A stretch of DNA of 12,429 nt from contig JAUXGM010000062.1 of NCBI GenBank assembly GCA_030622125.1, positions 1 to 12,429 of the forward strand, written 5' to 3'. A model generated the notes under the pieces. The model worked only from the letters and a program-made list of their open reading frames with translations. It made no database searches and was not told the origin of the DNA. Numbering within the stretch: position 1 is the first letter of the stretch; every line of letters begins with the position of its first letter. The position numbers and the translations under genes were made by a program. Source of the DNA: a bacterium (lineage in GTDB: Bacteria; AUK180). Shown here in pieces: positions 1 to 7,714 of this stretch.

Positions 1-681
1 AATTCGCTTGGCAATTATATTTTTAGTGCTCTTGATGCCGGCAGTAGTTATACTATTATACCGTCATTTAATCATTATACATTTAGCCCTACGCAAAATT
101 CTTATTTGGATTTGAGTAGTAGTATCACAAATTCCAATTTCATTGGTACAAGAAATATGTGGACAATTTCAGGTATTATATATGAAAATGCAGATCCTCT
201 CTCCGATGCCTTGGTTGTTTTATCCGGAGATAAAAGCGATTCCCAAACAACAGGGTTAACCGGATATTATGAATTTACAGACCTGTTAGCAGGTGCAACA
301 TATACGGTTGCTGCGCAAAAAGAAAATTATAAATTGATCCCCGAGAATGCAATTTTTATTGATCTTTCCTCTAACGAAACATATAATTTCGGAAGTGAAA
401 AATTATTTGCTAAAACACTTGATAATGTAATTGCATATCCAAATCCCTGTATAACTAAAACTTATGATCGCATAACATTCGACAATTTAACAGAAAATTG
501 CACAATAACTATCTATAATATTGTAGGTGAAATGGTTTTTCAGGGTGAAAATGATACAATATCTTACGATTGGTATTTACAAAATAAAAAAGACAATAAG
601 ATTTCCTCCGGTGTTTATATCTATTTGATCACCAACGATCAAGGTGAAAAAAGGATTGGGAAAATTGCAGTCATAAAATAA
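1..681 (+). CDS. C-terminal part of a secreted/surface protein with Ig-like repeats and a type IX-type sorting domain (5' end outside window)
   Basis: The frame is open from base 1, so this is the 3' end of a longer gene. A TTG at 106 is only an internal leucine codon. Two copies of a carboxypeptidase-regulatory-like beta-sandwich unit are visible, at about bases 10-150 and 160-411. Each runs from a G-x-Y-x-F strand through a (L/A)-x-A-G-x-x-Y-T turn to a closing 'DLSS' strand. From about base 421 the last 85 residues look like a Por/type IX secretion C-terminal sorting domain: 'AYPNP' near the start, a central 'TITIYNIVGEMV' strand, 'SSGVYIYLI', and a final basic 'GKIAVIK'. Proteins with this tail are normally exported through the outer membrane and then cleaved or anchored. 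The function of the N-terminal part cannot be seen. The gene is followed 11 bases later by the DUF3160 gene on the same strand, so co-transcription is likely. Confidence 0.85.
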   Translation, partial: NSLGNYIFSALDAGSSYTIIPSFNHYTFSPTQNSYLDLSSSITNSNFIGTRNMWTISGIIYENADPLSDALVVLSGDKSDSQTTGLTGYYEFTDLLAGATYTVAAQKENYKLIPENAIFIDLSSNETYNFGSEKLFAKTLDNVIAYPNPCITKTYDRITFDNLTENCTITIYNIVGEMVFQGENDTISYDWYLQNKKDNKISSGVYIYLITNDQGEKRIGKIAVIK

Positions 682-692
682 GAGGTAAAACT

Positions 693-2648
693 ATGAAAAA
701 AGAGATCATTATTTCAATTATCTTTGTTCTTTTTTTAGGAAGTGGAATGAGAGCAAAAAAGGTAAATTTTAATGCGGTAAATTACAACGAGATCAATAAG
801 ATCTATAATATTGATAGATCCATTAACCTTAACGGTTTTTCAATTCAAGAGGATAGAATTACCGATCTTGAAGATTTCTATAAGAACCTTAGAACTAAAA
901 ATATCCCGATATTTATATCAGCAGACTGTATGATCCATACCTACCATATACTTTTTGATTACGCTTTGAAAAAAAAGGAATTGGATGAATTTATACCGAA
1001 TCTTAGTTCTCTTATAAAAAAGGTAATAAGAAAAGTTGAGGCGGATACTTATACAGATTATTCAAAAAAAGGAAGCGATCTTCTGATAAGTTATCTTATG
1101 GTTGCTTATGCTCTTTTAAATGGAAAAGAAAGCATTAAATTGGCAGATATTGCAACAAAAGAGGTAGATCAAATCCTGAACGGATCAGGATTTTCGGGAA
1201 GTAAGCTCTTTAAATACAAGGAGGATTATTCACAGTATAAACCAAGGGGACACTACACACAAAAGCCGGAGCTTGAAAAATATTTTCGTTCAATGATGTA
1301 TATGGGACGAATGACCTTTTTAGCAAATTATCAATTTCTGAAAAAAGAAGATCTTGGTATTCAAACTGCTGCTGCAATAATACTAACGACGATCGTTTCA
1401 AAGGATACGGAACTTCAAAATTTATGGAGCAGTCTATTTGATCCGATCTCATTTCTTGTCGGGGCATCCGATGATCTCACGATCAGAAATTATAAAAATT
1501 TAATCGTAGAAGAAAATTTTGGTTTTGATTATCGTAATCTTAATCAAAAAGCACTGGATCTATTTAGAGAAAAGGTAAAATTGCTCCCGATGCCCAAGAT
1601 ATATTCCGGACTTGGCGATATAATGGTAGAAAATAAAAAGGAGGGTTCGGAAGCAATTAAAGGAACCCAGGGTTTACGATTTTTCGGACAGAGATTTGTT
1701 ATTGATTCCTTTATCTTTTCCCGTCTTGTTTATCCATTTGTCGGTAAATATCAGGGATCGGGCAAACCGTTTACCTGTTGTGATGGTCTCCGTGCCTTTC
1801 CAATGGGTCTTGATATACTGAATTGTCTCTCTATTGACAAAGCAGCGGATATCTTAAAAGAAACGGGAAATTCCAATTATATCGGTTATGACAAGGGAAT
1901 TGAACACTTTAGAAATTATTTCCGTTCATTAAAAGACGCGGAATGGAACAAGACTATCTATACAAAATGGATACAGACACTTTCAATGCTTTTCGGTGGA
2001 AAGAGCAATAAGAAAGGCGGATGGTTCAAGAGGTTAATAAGAACATTTTTAGGAAGTTGGGCAGAACTAAGACATGATACGATCCTCTATGTAAAGCAAT
2101 CATATACAATGAAGGCAACTTCATTTCGTCCGAGACGACAGGAACAAAAGAATCGATTGCCGGGATTTCCCGAGAATAACCTGAAATTCTGGGAAAGGTT
2201 TATAGAACTTTGCACACTAACGGAAAATTTTTATGATGATGACTTCGATCTCAAAAATAGATTTCTTCTTTTAAAAAAAATAGGCGGACAAATGGCTGAG
2301 ATCCTGAATAACAATGGTAAAATTACTGATTTTGACAGTGAATACTTTTACAAATTTCCGGATACTCTGGGAAAAATACTGAGGAACATAGATAAAAAAA
2401 CGAAAAAAGCAATTATGGTCGCCGATGTTCATACCGATAGCAATTCGGGTCGGGTTTTAGAAGAGGGTGTCGGTGGTTTTTCACGATTATTTGTTATTGA
2501 GAAGATAACAAAAACTAATATGATATTTGTAGGTCCGGTATTTAATTATTATGAATTTAAGATGCCTATGAGCAATCGTTTGACAGATGAAGAATTTGAA
2601 AAAGAACTCAACAAGAACAAGATTAGAATGCCGGAATTTCTAAAATGA
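693..2648 (+). CDS. DUF3160 family protein, probably exported
   Basis: This is a 651-residue protein of the uncharacterised DUF3160 family. Residues 1-21 form a signal peptide (MKKE, then a hydrophobic stretch 'IIISIIFVLFLGSG') without a lipobox cysteine, so the protein is probably periplasmic or surface-exposed. Family landmarks seen here are the 'ISADCMIHTYHILFD' block at about residues 75-89, 'LGSWAELRHDTILYVKQSYT' at about 453-472, and 'ADVHTD' at 577-582 shortly followed by 'VLEEGVGG'. The C-terminal 'GPVFNYYEF' and 'RLTDEEFE' blocks are also typical. The length fits the family and no break is visible. The start is supported by AGAGG seven bases upstream of the ATG. The enzymatic role of DUF3160 is unknown to me. 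The gene overlaps the downstream aldolase-family gene by 4 bases (ATGA), which suggests translational coupling. Confidence 0.9.
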   Translation: MKKEIIISIIFVLFLGSGMRAKKVNFNAVNYNEINKIYNIDRSINLNGFSIQEDRITDLEDFYKNLRTKNIPIFISADCMIHTYHILFDYALKKKELDEFIPNLSSLIKKVIRKVEADTYTDYSKKGSDLLISYLMVAYALLNGKESIKLADIATKEVDQILNGSGFSGSKLFKYKEDYSQYKPRGHYTQKPELEKYFRSMMYMGRMTFLANYQFLKKEDLGIQTAAAIILTTIVSKDTELQNLWSSLFDPISFLVGASDDLTIRNYKNLIVEENFGFDYRNLNQKALDLFREKVKLLPMPKIYSGLGDIMVENKKEGSEAIKGTQGLRFFGQRFVIDSFIFSRLVYPFVGKYQGSGKPFTCCDGLRAFPMGLDILNCLSIDKAADILKETGNSNYIGYDKGIEHFRNYFRSLKDAEWNKTIYTKWIQTLSMLFGGKSNKKGGWFKRLIRTFLGSWAELRHDTILYVKQSYTMKATSFRPRRQEQKNRLPGFPENNLKFWERFIELCTLTENFYDDDFDLKNRFLLLKKIGGQMAEILNNNGKITDFDSEYFYKFPDTLGKILRNIDKKTKKAIMVADVHTDSNSGRVLEEGVGGFSRLFVIEKITKTNMIFVGPVFNYYEFKMPMSNRLTDEEFEKELNKNKIRMPEFLK

Positions 2649-3202
2649 ATATAATAGAATGCAGAAACGAAATTACCAAATATTCACATCTTTTATATGA
2701 AAAGGGACTTGTTGTGGCAAATCAAGGAAATATTTCTATGAGATACGATGAAAATACGATCTATATTACACCGACAAATATTTCAAAAGGCGATGTAAGT
2801 CCTCAGAATATTGTTACAATGGACATAAATGGAAATGTGAAATTTTCGGATTTATCACCGTCATCCGAGTATCTTATGCATCTTGCTATCTACCGTTGCT
2901 TAAAAAATATAAGGGCAATAATTCATTCCCATCCACCTTATGCTACCTCGTATTCATTTAAACATAATAAGATCGACATATCGGATATTCCCGAGGCGGC
3001 GGAATTTTTAAAGGAGGTAATAATAATTCCTTACTTTCCTGCCGGAACAAAGGATCTTGCGAATAATGTCGCATCCAAATTAAAAAATGATGACGGGATA
3101 ATAATACTTGAACGACATGGTACGGTTGCCTTCTCACCTACTCTCAAAGAGGCATTTTTTCATACCGAACGCCTTGAATATGCCGTAAAGTTAAAAGGGT
3201 AA
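2645..3202 (+). CDS. Class II aldolase/adducin family protein (fuculose-phosphate aldolase-like)
   Basis: This 185-residue single-domain protein belongs to the zinc-dependent class II aldolase/adducin family. That family includes L-fuculose-1-phosphate aldolase, L-ribulose-5-phosphate 4-epimerase and methylthioribulose-phosphate dehydratase. The N-terminal phosphate-binding 'ANQGNIS' lies at 25-31. The catalytic or ligand glutamate is E75 in 'SSEYLMH'. The zinc histidines are H94 and H96 in 'HSHPPYA' and H158 in 'ERHGTVA'. This spacing matches the E73/H92/H94/H155 set of E. coli FucA almost exactly, so the enzyme should be active. No signal peptide is present, so it is cytosolic. Substrate cannot be assigned from sequence alone: no kinase, isomerase or methionine-salvage gene lies beside it. 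The start ATG overlaps the DUF3160 stop codon. It is slightly shorter than typical FucA, which may mean a trimmed C-terminus. Confidence 0.9.
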   Translation: MNIIECRNEITKYSHLLYEKGLVVANQGNISMRYDENTIYITPTNISKGDVSPQNIVTMDINGNVKFSDLSPSSEYLMHLAIYRCLKNIRAIIHSHPPYATSYSFKHNKIDISDIPEAAEFLKEVIIIPYFPAGTKDLANNVASKLKNDDGIIILERHGTVAFSPTLKEAFFHTERLEYAVKLKG

Positions 3203-3348
3203 CAAGAGTGGTTGGTAAACTTTGCACATTTTTCTAACACTTTTTCTGAAACTTTGGAAAATTCTACATTTTCAAACACTATGCTTCACATCAAATTTAG
3301 ATATATTGGAAAATTAAATTCTGGTATGAAGTTTGCAGGAATAATAGT
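3203..3348. other. Intergenic spacer with a 10-bp direct repeat
   Basis: These 146 bases separate the aldolase gene from the next + strand gene. TTGGAAAATT occurs twice, at 3254-3263 and 3306-3315, 52 bases apart. A weak hairpin can form from CTTTGGAAAA and TTTTCAAA near 3252-3276, but no U-run follows it, so I do not call a terminator. A TATATT near 3302 could be a -10 box, but there is no good -35 at the right distance. AGGA at 3337-3340 is a plausible ribosome binding site for the ATG at 3349. Confidence 0.5.
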
Positions 3349-3741
3349 ATGGAAAAAGCAGTAAAGCAAAAAACTTATGACCTTAATCTTACGATTGCCG
3401 ATAATCACATAAAAATACATACAATGGATATGAATATATTGATACCATCTAAACGGAAAGTAGAAATATACAATTTATTTGATAAAGAGGAGTTTAAAGT
3501 TCGTGTTAAGAACTTGTTTGTTGAAAATCTTTTTCCATATAAAATGCTTTCTTTTATTATCATGAGATATCTATCGGATGACTTGTTTAAGGATTTTATT
3601 GATAGAAAATTATTTGCGTTGGGAAATTCAATCTATTTATCTTTTGAGCAAAAAAGAAACTCCTATGATATCGGTATTTATCTTGAATATAACATAATAT
3701 CCATACAATTTAAAGGAAAACATACCGATTACATTATTTGA
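3349..3741 (+). CDS. Hypothetical protein, 130 residues
   Basis: I do not recognise this protein. It has 130 residues, is rich in Lys, Ile, Phe and Tyr, and shows neither a signal peptide nor a clear membrane segment. The alternation of short hydrophobic strands ('DLNLTIADNHIKIHTM', 'NILIP', 'NSIYLSFEQ', 'YDIGIYLEY', 'IISIQFKG') around a more helical middle (about 40-85) suggests a small mixed alpha/beta domain. The start is supported by AGGA eight bases upstream. Codon composition resembles its neighbours, and the frame holds for its full length, so I think it is real. It sits alone between the aldolase operon and the convergent - strand operon. Its TGA lies inside the last codons of the opposing gene (8-base tail-to-tail overlap). 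Confidence 0.65.
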   Translation: MEKAVKQKTYDLNLTIADNHIKIHTMDMNILIPSKRKVEIYNLFDKEEFKVRVKNLFVENLFPYKMLSFIIMRYLSDDLFKDFIDRKLFALGNSIYLSFEQKRNSYDIGIYLEYNIISIQFKGKHTDYII

Positions 3742-3979
3742 TCCGTTTAATTTTTTTCAGTAATTTCAATGCCCTTCTGTTGTAGGGGTAAAATTTTAAA
3801 CTCTTTTCAATATAGAAAGATGATCTTTTTAGATAACTAATATCTTTGCTTTCGATTGCACGGTAATAATAGTCTTCTCCCTTTGAGAGGTAATAATAAT
3901 GAGCAAGAAAAATGAATGATGTTATTATAAATATTATAATAAGGAAATATTTACTGATCTTTAATATGTTTTTTTGCAT
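3734..3979 (-). CDS. Small membrane-anchored protein with a TPR-like tail
   Basis: This is about 81 residues from the ATG at 3979. A short basic N-terminus is followed by one membrane helix at about residues 11-28 ('FLIIIFIITSFIFLAHYY'). After it come roughly 50 residues with the look of one tetratricopeptide-type helical pair: 'EDYYYRAIES', then 'SFYIEKSLKFYPYNRRALKLLKK', whose A-x-x-x-(Y/F)-P pattern is typical. The tail is very basic (KKIKRIK). It overlaps the end of the nucleotidyltransferase gene by 29 bases and is the last gene of the operon. The start is uncertain: GGTGGAG precedes the 3979 ATG but is very close to it, and an in-frame ATG at 4021 would add 14 residues with a larger overlap. 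Function is unknown. It could serve as an anchor or assembly factor, but that is a guess. Confidence 0.6.
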   Translation of the reverse strand: MQKNILKISKYFLIIIFIITSFIFLAHYYYLSKGEDYYYRAIESKDISYLKRSSFYIEKSLKFYPYNRRALKLLKKIKRIK

Positions 3980-5303
3980 ACTCCACCGCATCCCTTTTAT
4001 CTTTAATTTTTCCTTCATCATATAACTCGCATATCTTTTTTATCATTTTACCAATTATCGGACCATTTTTGTATCCTAATTTTAATAGATCCATACCTGT
4101 TATTATCTTTTTTTCCTTTTCTCGATCCGCTTCCTTTATTTCTTTTAATTTTTCCCGAAATATCTCTGCAAATCTTTCCTGCCCCGCATCTATCCTATCA
4201 TGTGCAGCAGCACCATCAGATAAAAAAATTATGAGAAGTTCGTTTGTAATATCTTCATTTTTTCTAATAAATTTTCTGATCACTTTTTCCGAAACCGTAT
4301 TATGAAATTTTAAATAAGAAAGATACATATGTTCTTTTACAAGAAGGGATATTTTATTTATCTCTTTTTTTGAAATACTGTAGTTCTTTAATTCTTTTCT
4401 TATTATTTCCGCCCCTACATTCTCATGTCCGTAAAAATGAACTTTCTGATCCTTTATACTCTTTGTTTTTGCCTTGCCGATATCATGAAAAAAGATCGCA
4501 AGTTTAAGTGTATAAATATCACCCGAATAATTGAATTTATCTATATAATGCTCCGCCCATTTTAATGCAAGTAAAGAATGAGAATAAAGATCAAAAGAAT
4601 GGTATTCATTTTGCTCAACTTCTTTTGTGATCTTCATAAATGGAAAAAGTGCTGTTAAAAATTGTTTTTTTTCAAGTTCATTTATTGTATGAAAACTATT
4701 TTTTAGAGATATTAATTTTTTGAACTCCAATGCTACTCTTTCAATAGGCATTTTAATTACCTCGTTAATGGAAAAATTTTCTATTTGAAAATTCGTTTTT
4801 TCTTCCGGGATCAGATCATATTCCGCTATAAACCGATAGTACCTTAAAAATCGGACAGGATCGAGGCATAAGAAATTATCAGAGGACATCTTAATCGTTC
4901 GTGATCTGATATCATTTAGTCCGTTTAATGGATCCATTATCTTTTTTTCGCCGATATCGTAATAAATAGAATTTATTGTAAAATCCCGCCTTTTTGCATC
5001 ATTTATAATGTTCCTTTCCAATTCATTTATATCGAAGAATGTTGATTGCATCATAAATTTTATTAATTTATGCCCTTTTTTATCAATGATAATGTGGAAC
5101 TTTCTTTTGAAATGTCCCTCAAGCAATTTCTTATAATTTTCTACATCATTAACGACAAGGTCAATATCCTTCACCCCTTTACCAAAATACAATGATGAGA
5201 ATATTCCACCAACAAGATAAAGTCCCTTTTTTAATTTCAATGGTAATTGTGAAAAGAATTTTCTATGATTAAGTTCTATATCTATCTTTTTCTCAAGATC
5301 CAT
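3951..5303 (-). CDS. cca: tRNA nucleotidyltransferase (CCA-adding enzyme/poly(A) polymerase family) with HD domain
   Basis: This 450-residue protein is of the class II CCA-adding/poly(A) polymerase family, which adds or repairs the 3' CCA of tRNA. The nucleotidyltransferase head shows 'LVGG' at 30-33, the metal-binding pair D46/D48 ('KDID') and a third carboxylate at D91 ('FFDIN'). Motif 'RRDFTIN' lies at 105-111, 'DPLNGLNDI' at 124-132, the 'DPVRFLRYYRF' neck helix at 148-158 and 'ERV' at 188-190. An HD domain follows: H242, then 'FFHDIGK' with H273/D274, and H293 in 'YGHEN'. The signature VGGxVRD is altered to VGGIFSS, so Arg and Asp are both replaced by Ser; whether activity is affected is unknown. 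The enzyme could be a CC- or A-specific variant rather than a full CCA enzyme. Its start has AGAGAAG upstream and overlaps the preceding kinase gene by 11 bases. Confidence 0.85.
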   Translation of the reverse strand: MDLEKKIDIELNHRKFFSQLPLKLKKGLYLVGGIFSSLYFGKGVKDIDLVVNDVENYKKLLEGHFKRKFHIIIDKKGHKLIKFMMQSTFFDINELERNIINDAKRRDFTINSIYYDIGEKKIMDPLNGLNDIRSRTIKMSSDNFLCLDPVRFLRYYRFIAEYDLIPEEKTNFQIENFSINEVIKMPIERVALEFKKLISLKNSFHTINELEKKQFLTALFPFMKITKEVEQNEYHSFDLYSHSLLALKWAEHYIDKFNYSGDIYTLKLAIFFHDIGKAKTKSIKDQKVHFYGHENVGAEIIRKELKNYSISKKEINKISLLVKEHMYLSYLKFHNTVSEKVIRKFIRKNEDITNELLIIFLSDGAAAHDRIDAGQERFAEIFREKLKEIKEADREKEKKIITGMDLLKLGYKNGPIIGKMIKKICELYDEGKIKDKRDAVEYAKKHIKDQ

Positions 5304-6243
5304 TTGTCTTCTCTTTTATGATCTCATAGACATTATATAATGCCTTGTAGCCAACCAATGAAAGCAGGTCGTGCAGATAGTTAATGATCATTGATCTGTA
5401 ATTTTCAATGTATGACGGTTTATTTTTTTCGATCTTGAGATATGAAAAATTTCCCAGTATCTTAAATAATCGCTGAATAGCAAGAAGATATATTCGGTAA
5501 ATATATCTATCAATAGATGGAAAAAATAATTTTCTATCATCACCATAATCAAAATAAACATCCCATAAAAAAGATGCTCTGTCATAAAAAGGATCTCCAA
5601 GCCGAAGATCTTGATAGTCGATAATATATATATTTTCATCTTTGATAAACATATTCTTAGAATGAAAATCCCGATGGATGAGAGAAAAATAATTTTTTGA
5701 AAGGTAGGCAGAGATATCTTCAAATTCATTGTGGAGTTCTTTTTTATCCGATGCGGAAAGTTCTATTTTTATGTCCATTTTCAAGAAATATTTTTCAAAA
5801 AAATGAAACCCCCACATATATTTTTTGAAATCAACAGGGGGATACGGTGAATCATATTTTTTATACGGCAGATCACCAAATTTTACAAGGAGATTTTCTA
5901 TCTGAGGTTGATACTTTTTTATATCACCGCCATCGGTTAAATATCTATACAGAGACATATCGCCTACATCTTCAAAGACAATAACCCTTTCCTTTTTAAA
6001 CATAAGTTCGGTCCCCGGAATGGAGATACCGTTTTTTTTAAGAAATTTTGAACTGTTATGCTGTGCATCGAAAAGCAGATCGTTTTTATCGCAATAAACC
6101 TGAGCAATAATTGACTTTCCATTCCTTATAACGATTCGATAATACATTCTATCCGAAGCATCCCCGTCTAATTTTTTAATTTCTACTATATCGTAGATCC
6201 TTTGTAAAAATGTCAATCTATCAATAGATGGTTTTATCATCAT
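5293..6243 (-). CDS. Aminoglycoside phosphotransferase-fold kinase (COG3178/AmgK-like)
   Basis: This is a 316-residue kinase of the aminoglycoside phosphotransferase fold. 'GDASDRMYYRI' at 27-37 matches the N-terminal (L)-x-GDAS-x-R-x-Y-R signature of the COG3178 group, which includes the cell-wall sugar kinase AmgK (anomeric MurNAc/GlcNAc kinase). The catalytic loop is 'HRDFHSKN' at 190-197 with D192 and N197. The metal-binding aspartate is in 'IIDYQD' at 207-212, followed by 'LGDPFYDRASFLWD'. Antibiotic resistance is unlikely, because this subgroup is chromosomal and phosphorylates sugars or unknown metabolites. AmgK is often beside a MurU-type nucleotidyltransferase. Here the neighbour is a tRNA nucleotidyltransferase-like gene instead, so the substrate is open. 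The gene overlaps histidine ammonia-lyase upstream by 23 bases and the nucleotidyltransferase downstream by 11. Two adjacent ATGs (6243 and 6240) are possible starts. Confidence 0.8.
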   Translation of the reverse strand: MMIKPSIDRLTFLQRIYDIVEIKKLDGDASDRMYYRIVIRNGKSIIAQVYCDKNDLLFDAQHNSSKFLKKNGISIPGTELMFKKERVIVFEDVGDMSLYRYLTDGGDIKKYQPQIENLLVKFGDLPYKKYDSPYPPVDFKKYMWGFHFFEKYFLKMDIKIELSASDKKELHNEFEDISAYLSKNYFSLIHRDFHSKNMFIKDENIYIIDYQDLRLGDPFYDRASFLWDVYFDYGDDRKLFFPSIDRYIYRIYLLAIQRLFKILGNFSYLKIEKNKPSYIENYRSMIINYLHDLLSLVGYKALYNVYEIIKEKTNGS

Positions 6244-7714
6244 CTAATATCCATTCATCTATCTTCTTATTGATCTTCTCAATATCGCTTCTAAAAAAGC
6301 GATCGTTCTTATATGGTTTCACAGAAGAAAATATAAAATTCCGCATTTTCTTTCCATTTTCCGAAAGCCTATTTTTATAAAATGTTGACGCCTGTGCTGC
6401 ACTTATTAAAAATAGCGACAATCCTTCTTTTAGATTTTCTATTGATTCCTTAAATTTCATAGCGGAATTGCCTGCCATAGAAACAAAATCTTCCTGATCT
6501 CCCGAGACGGGAAGCGAATGTATGGAGGCAGGCGTTGCAAGAATGGTGTTCCTGTTCGCAAGAGCTGCCATCGCATATTGAACAAGCATAAATCCGGAAT
6601 TTAATCCGGAATTTTCAACTAAAAACGGTGGAAATTGTGATATATTCGGATTGATAATTCGATTCATCTGTCTTTCCATAAAAGAGAACAGAACGGATGC
6701 AGAAATAGCAGCGGAATCAAGAGCAATGGCAATAGATTCACCATGAAAATTCCCCGTTGAAAGGTAAAGTTCTTTTTCCGGAATGAATAAGGGATTGTCG
6801 GATGTTGAATTCAGTTCTATTTCAATCTCTTTTTCTACATACAATAGATTGTCAATAATTCCACCGATGACCTGCGGAAGACATCTTGTCGTATAAGCAT
6901 CCTGAACATTGACCCCTTTTTTATCTATTTTTCTTTTTGAAAGATATTTATTGAGGTGAGTGAGAACGATCTTGATCCCTATGAATTTTCTGAGATTATA
7001 AACATCCATTTTAAATGGTGAAGGATTAGCATTTTCGATCTCAAAGAGAAAAGCAGCACCTTTTAAATAAAGTCCTATTATCTTTTTAAGTTTATAAAGA
7101 GAAATACCGCCGATAGCCGCAGAGAATTGCATCCCGTTTGTTAGAGCAAGCCCTTCTTTTGCTTCAAGTTTAAAATCTTTGATATCGGCTATTTTTAATC
7201 CCTTTTTGGCATCAATGATCTTTCCTTTATAATAAAATTTCCCTTCTCCGTAAAGAGTGGCGAAGATATGAGCAAAGGGAATTAGATCCCCGGAGGCTCC
7301 GAGTGAACCGATCTCATAAGCAACCGGGATCAAGCCGCTATTGATCATTTTAAGTATTGCATCGACAAGTTCTTTCCTAACCCCCGAGTAACCGTTTAAG
7401 AATGTCTTTATTTTCAGGCAGACAGCTGCTTTTATATATTCTTTTTCCATTCGTTTGCCGACACCGACGGAATGCGAAAGAATGATATTTTTTTGTAGTT
7501 TGTTAAGGTCTCTTTTTGATATCTTTACTCTTGCAAGCTCACCGAAACCGGTATTTACACCGTACATTATTTTATCTTCTTTTATTAATTTTTCAACAAA
7601 TCTTCGGCATTTTTTGAGTGCATAAAAATCTTTTTCTCTTATTTTAATTTTTTCATCACCGTAAGCGATCTTAAATAGATCGGGAATTGCGATGTTTTTA
7701 TCATCTAATCTCAT
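6221..7714 (-). CDS. hutH: Histidine ammonia-lyase
   Basis: This 497-residue enzyme of the aromatic amino acid ammonia-lyase family should convert L-histidine to urocanate and ammonia in the cytosol. The self-forming MIO cofactor triad Ala-Ser-Gly is at 140-142 in 'GSLGASGDLIPFAH'. The active-site residues known from Pseudomonas putida HutH are all in place at constant offsets: Y51 ('YGVNTGFG'), H81 ('LSHSVGVG'), N193 ('LTNG'), Q271/Y274/R277 ('QDAYTTR'), F323 ('NFHG') and E408 ('QEDF'). The Ser-His pair at 80-81 and E408 favour histidine over tyrosine or phenylalanine. One departure is F410 where the common HutH motif reads QEDH. No urocanase, imidazolonepropionase or other hut gene is in the window. 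AGGAGAAGG just upstream of the ATG is a strong ribosome binding site, and the start overlaps the transporter gene by 14 bases. Confidence 0.88.
   Translation of the reverse strand: MRLDDKNIAIPDLFKIAYGDEKIKIREKDFYALKKCRRFVEKLIKEDKIMYGVNTGFGELARVKISKRDLNKLQKNIILSHSVGVGKRMEKEYIKAAVCLKIKTFLNGYSGVRKELVDAILKMINSGLIPVAYEIGSLGASGDLIPFAHIFATLYGEGKFYYKGKIIDAKKGLKIADIKDFKLEAKEGLALTNGMQFSAAIGGISLYKLKKIIGLYLKGAAFLFEIENANPSPFKMDVYNLRKFIGIKIVLTHLNKYLSKRKIDKKGVNVQDAYTTRCLPQVIGGIIDNLLYVEKEIEIELNSTSDNPLFIPEKELYLSTGNFHGESIAIALDSAAISASVLFSFMERQMNRIINPNISQFPPFLVENSGLNSGFMLVQYAMAALANRNTILATPASIHSLPVSGDQEDFVSMAGNSAMKFKESIENLKEGLSLFLISAAQASTFYKNRLSENGKKMRNFIFSSVKPYKNDRFFRSDIEKINKKIDEWILDDDKTIY

Noticed and set aside
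106-681. A start codon (TTG) at 106 for the first gene
   Set aside because: The frame is open back to base 1 and continues the same repeat domain, so 106 is an internal codon.
1210-1467. An 85-codon reading frame on the - strand
   Set aside because: It lies wholly inside the well-supported DUF3160 gene and has no recognisable features.
3252-3276. Terminator after the aldolase gene
   Set aside because: The stem is short and mismatched, and no T-run follows it.
5388-5729. A 113-codon - strand frame
   Set aside because: It is out of frame within the kinase gene, over its catalytic loop; the kinase frame has clear motifs.
5293-6243. Antibiotic-resistance aminoglycoside kinase
   Set aside because: The GDASxRxYxR signature and operon setting fit the metabolic COG3178 group, and no mobile element is nearby.
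6221-7714. Tyrosine or phenylalanine ammonia-lyase instead of HutH
   Set aside because: The Ser-His pair at 80-81 and the Gln-Glu at 407-408 follow the histidine-specific pattern, although the F410 change leaves some doubt.
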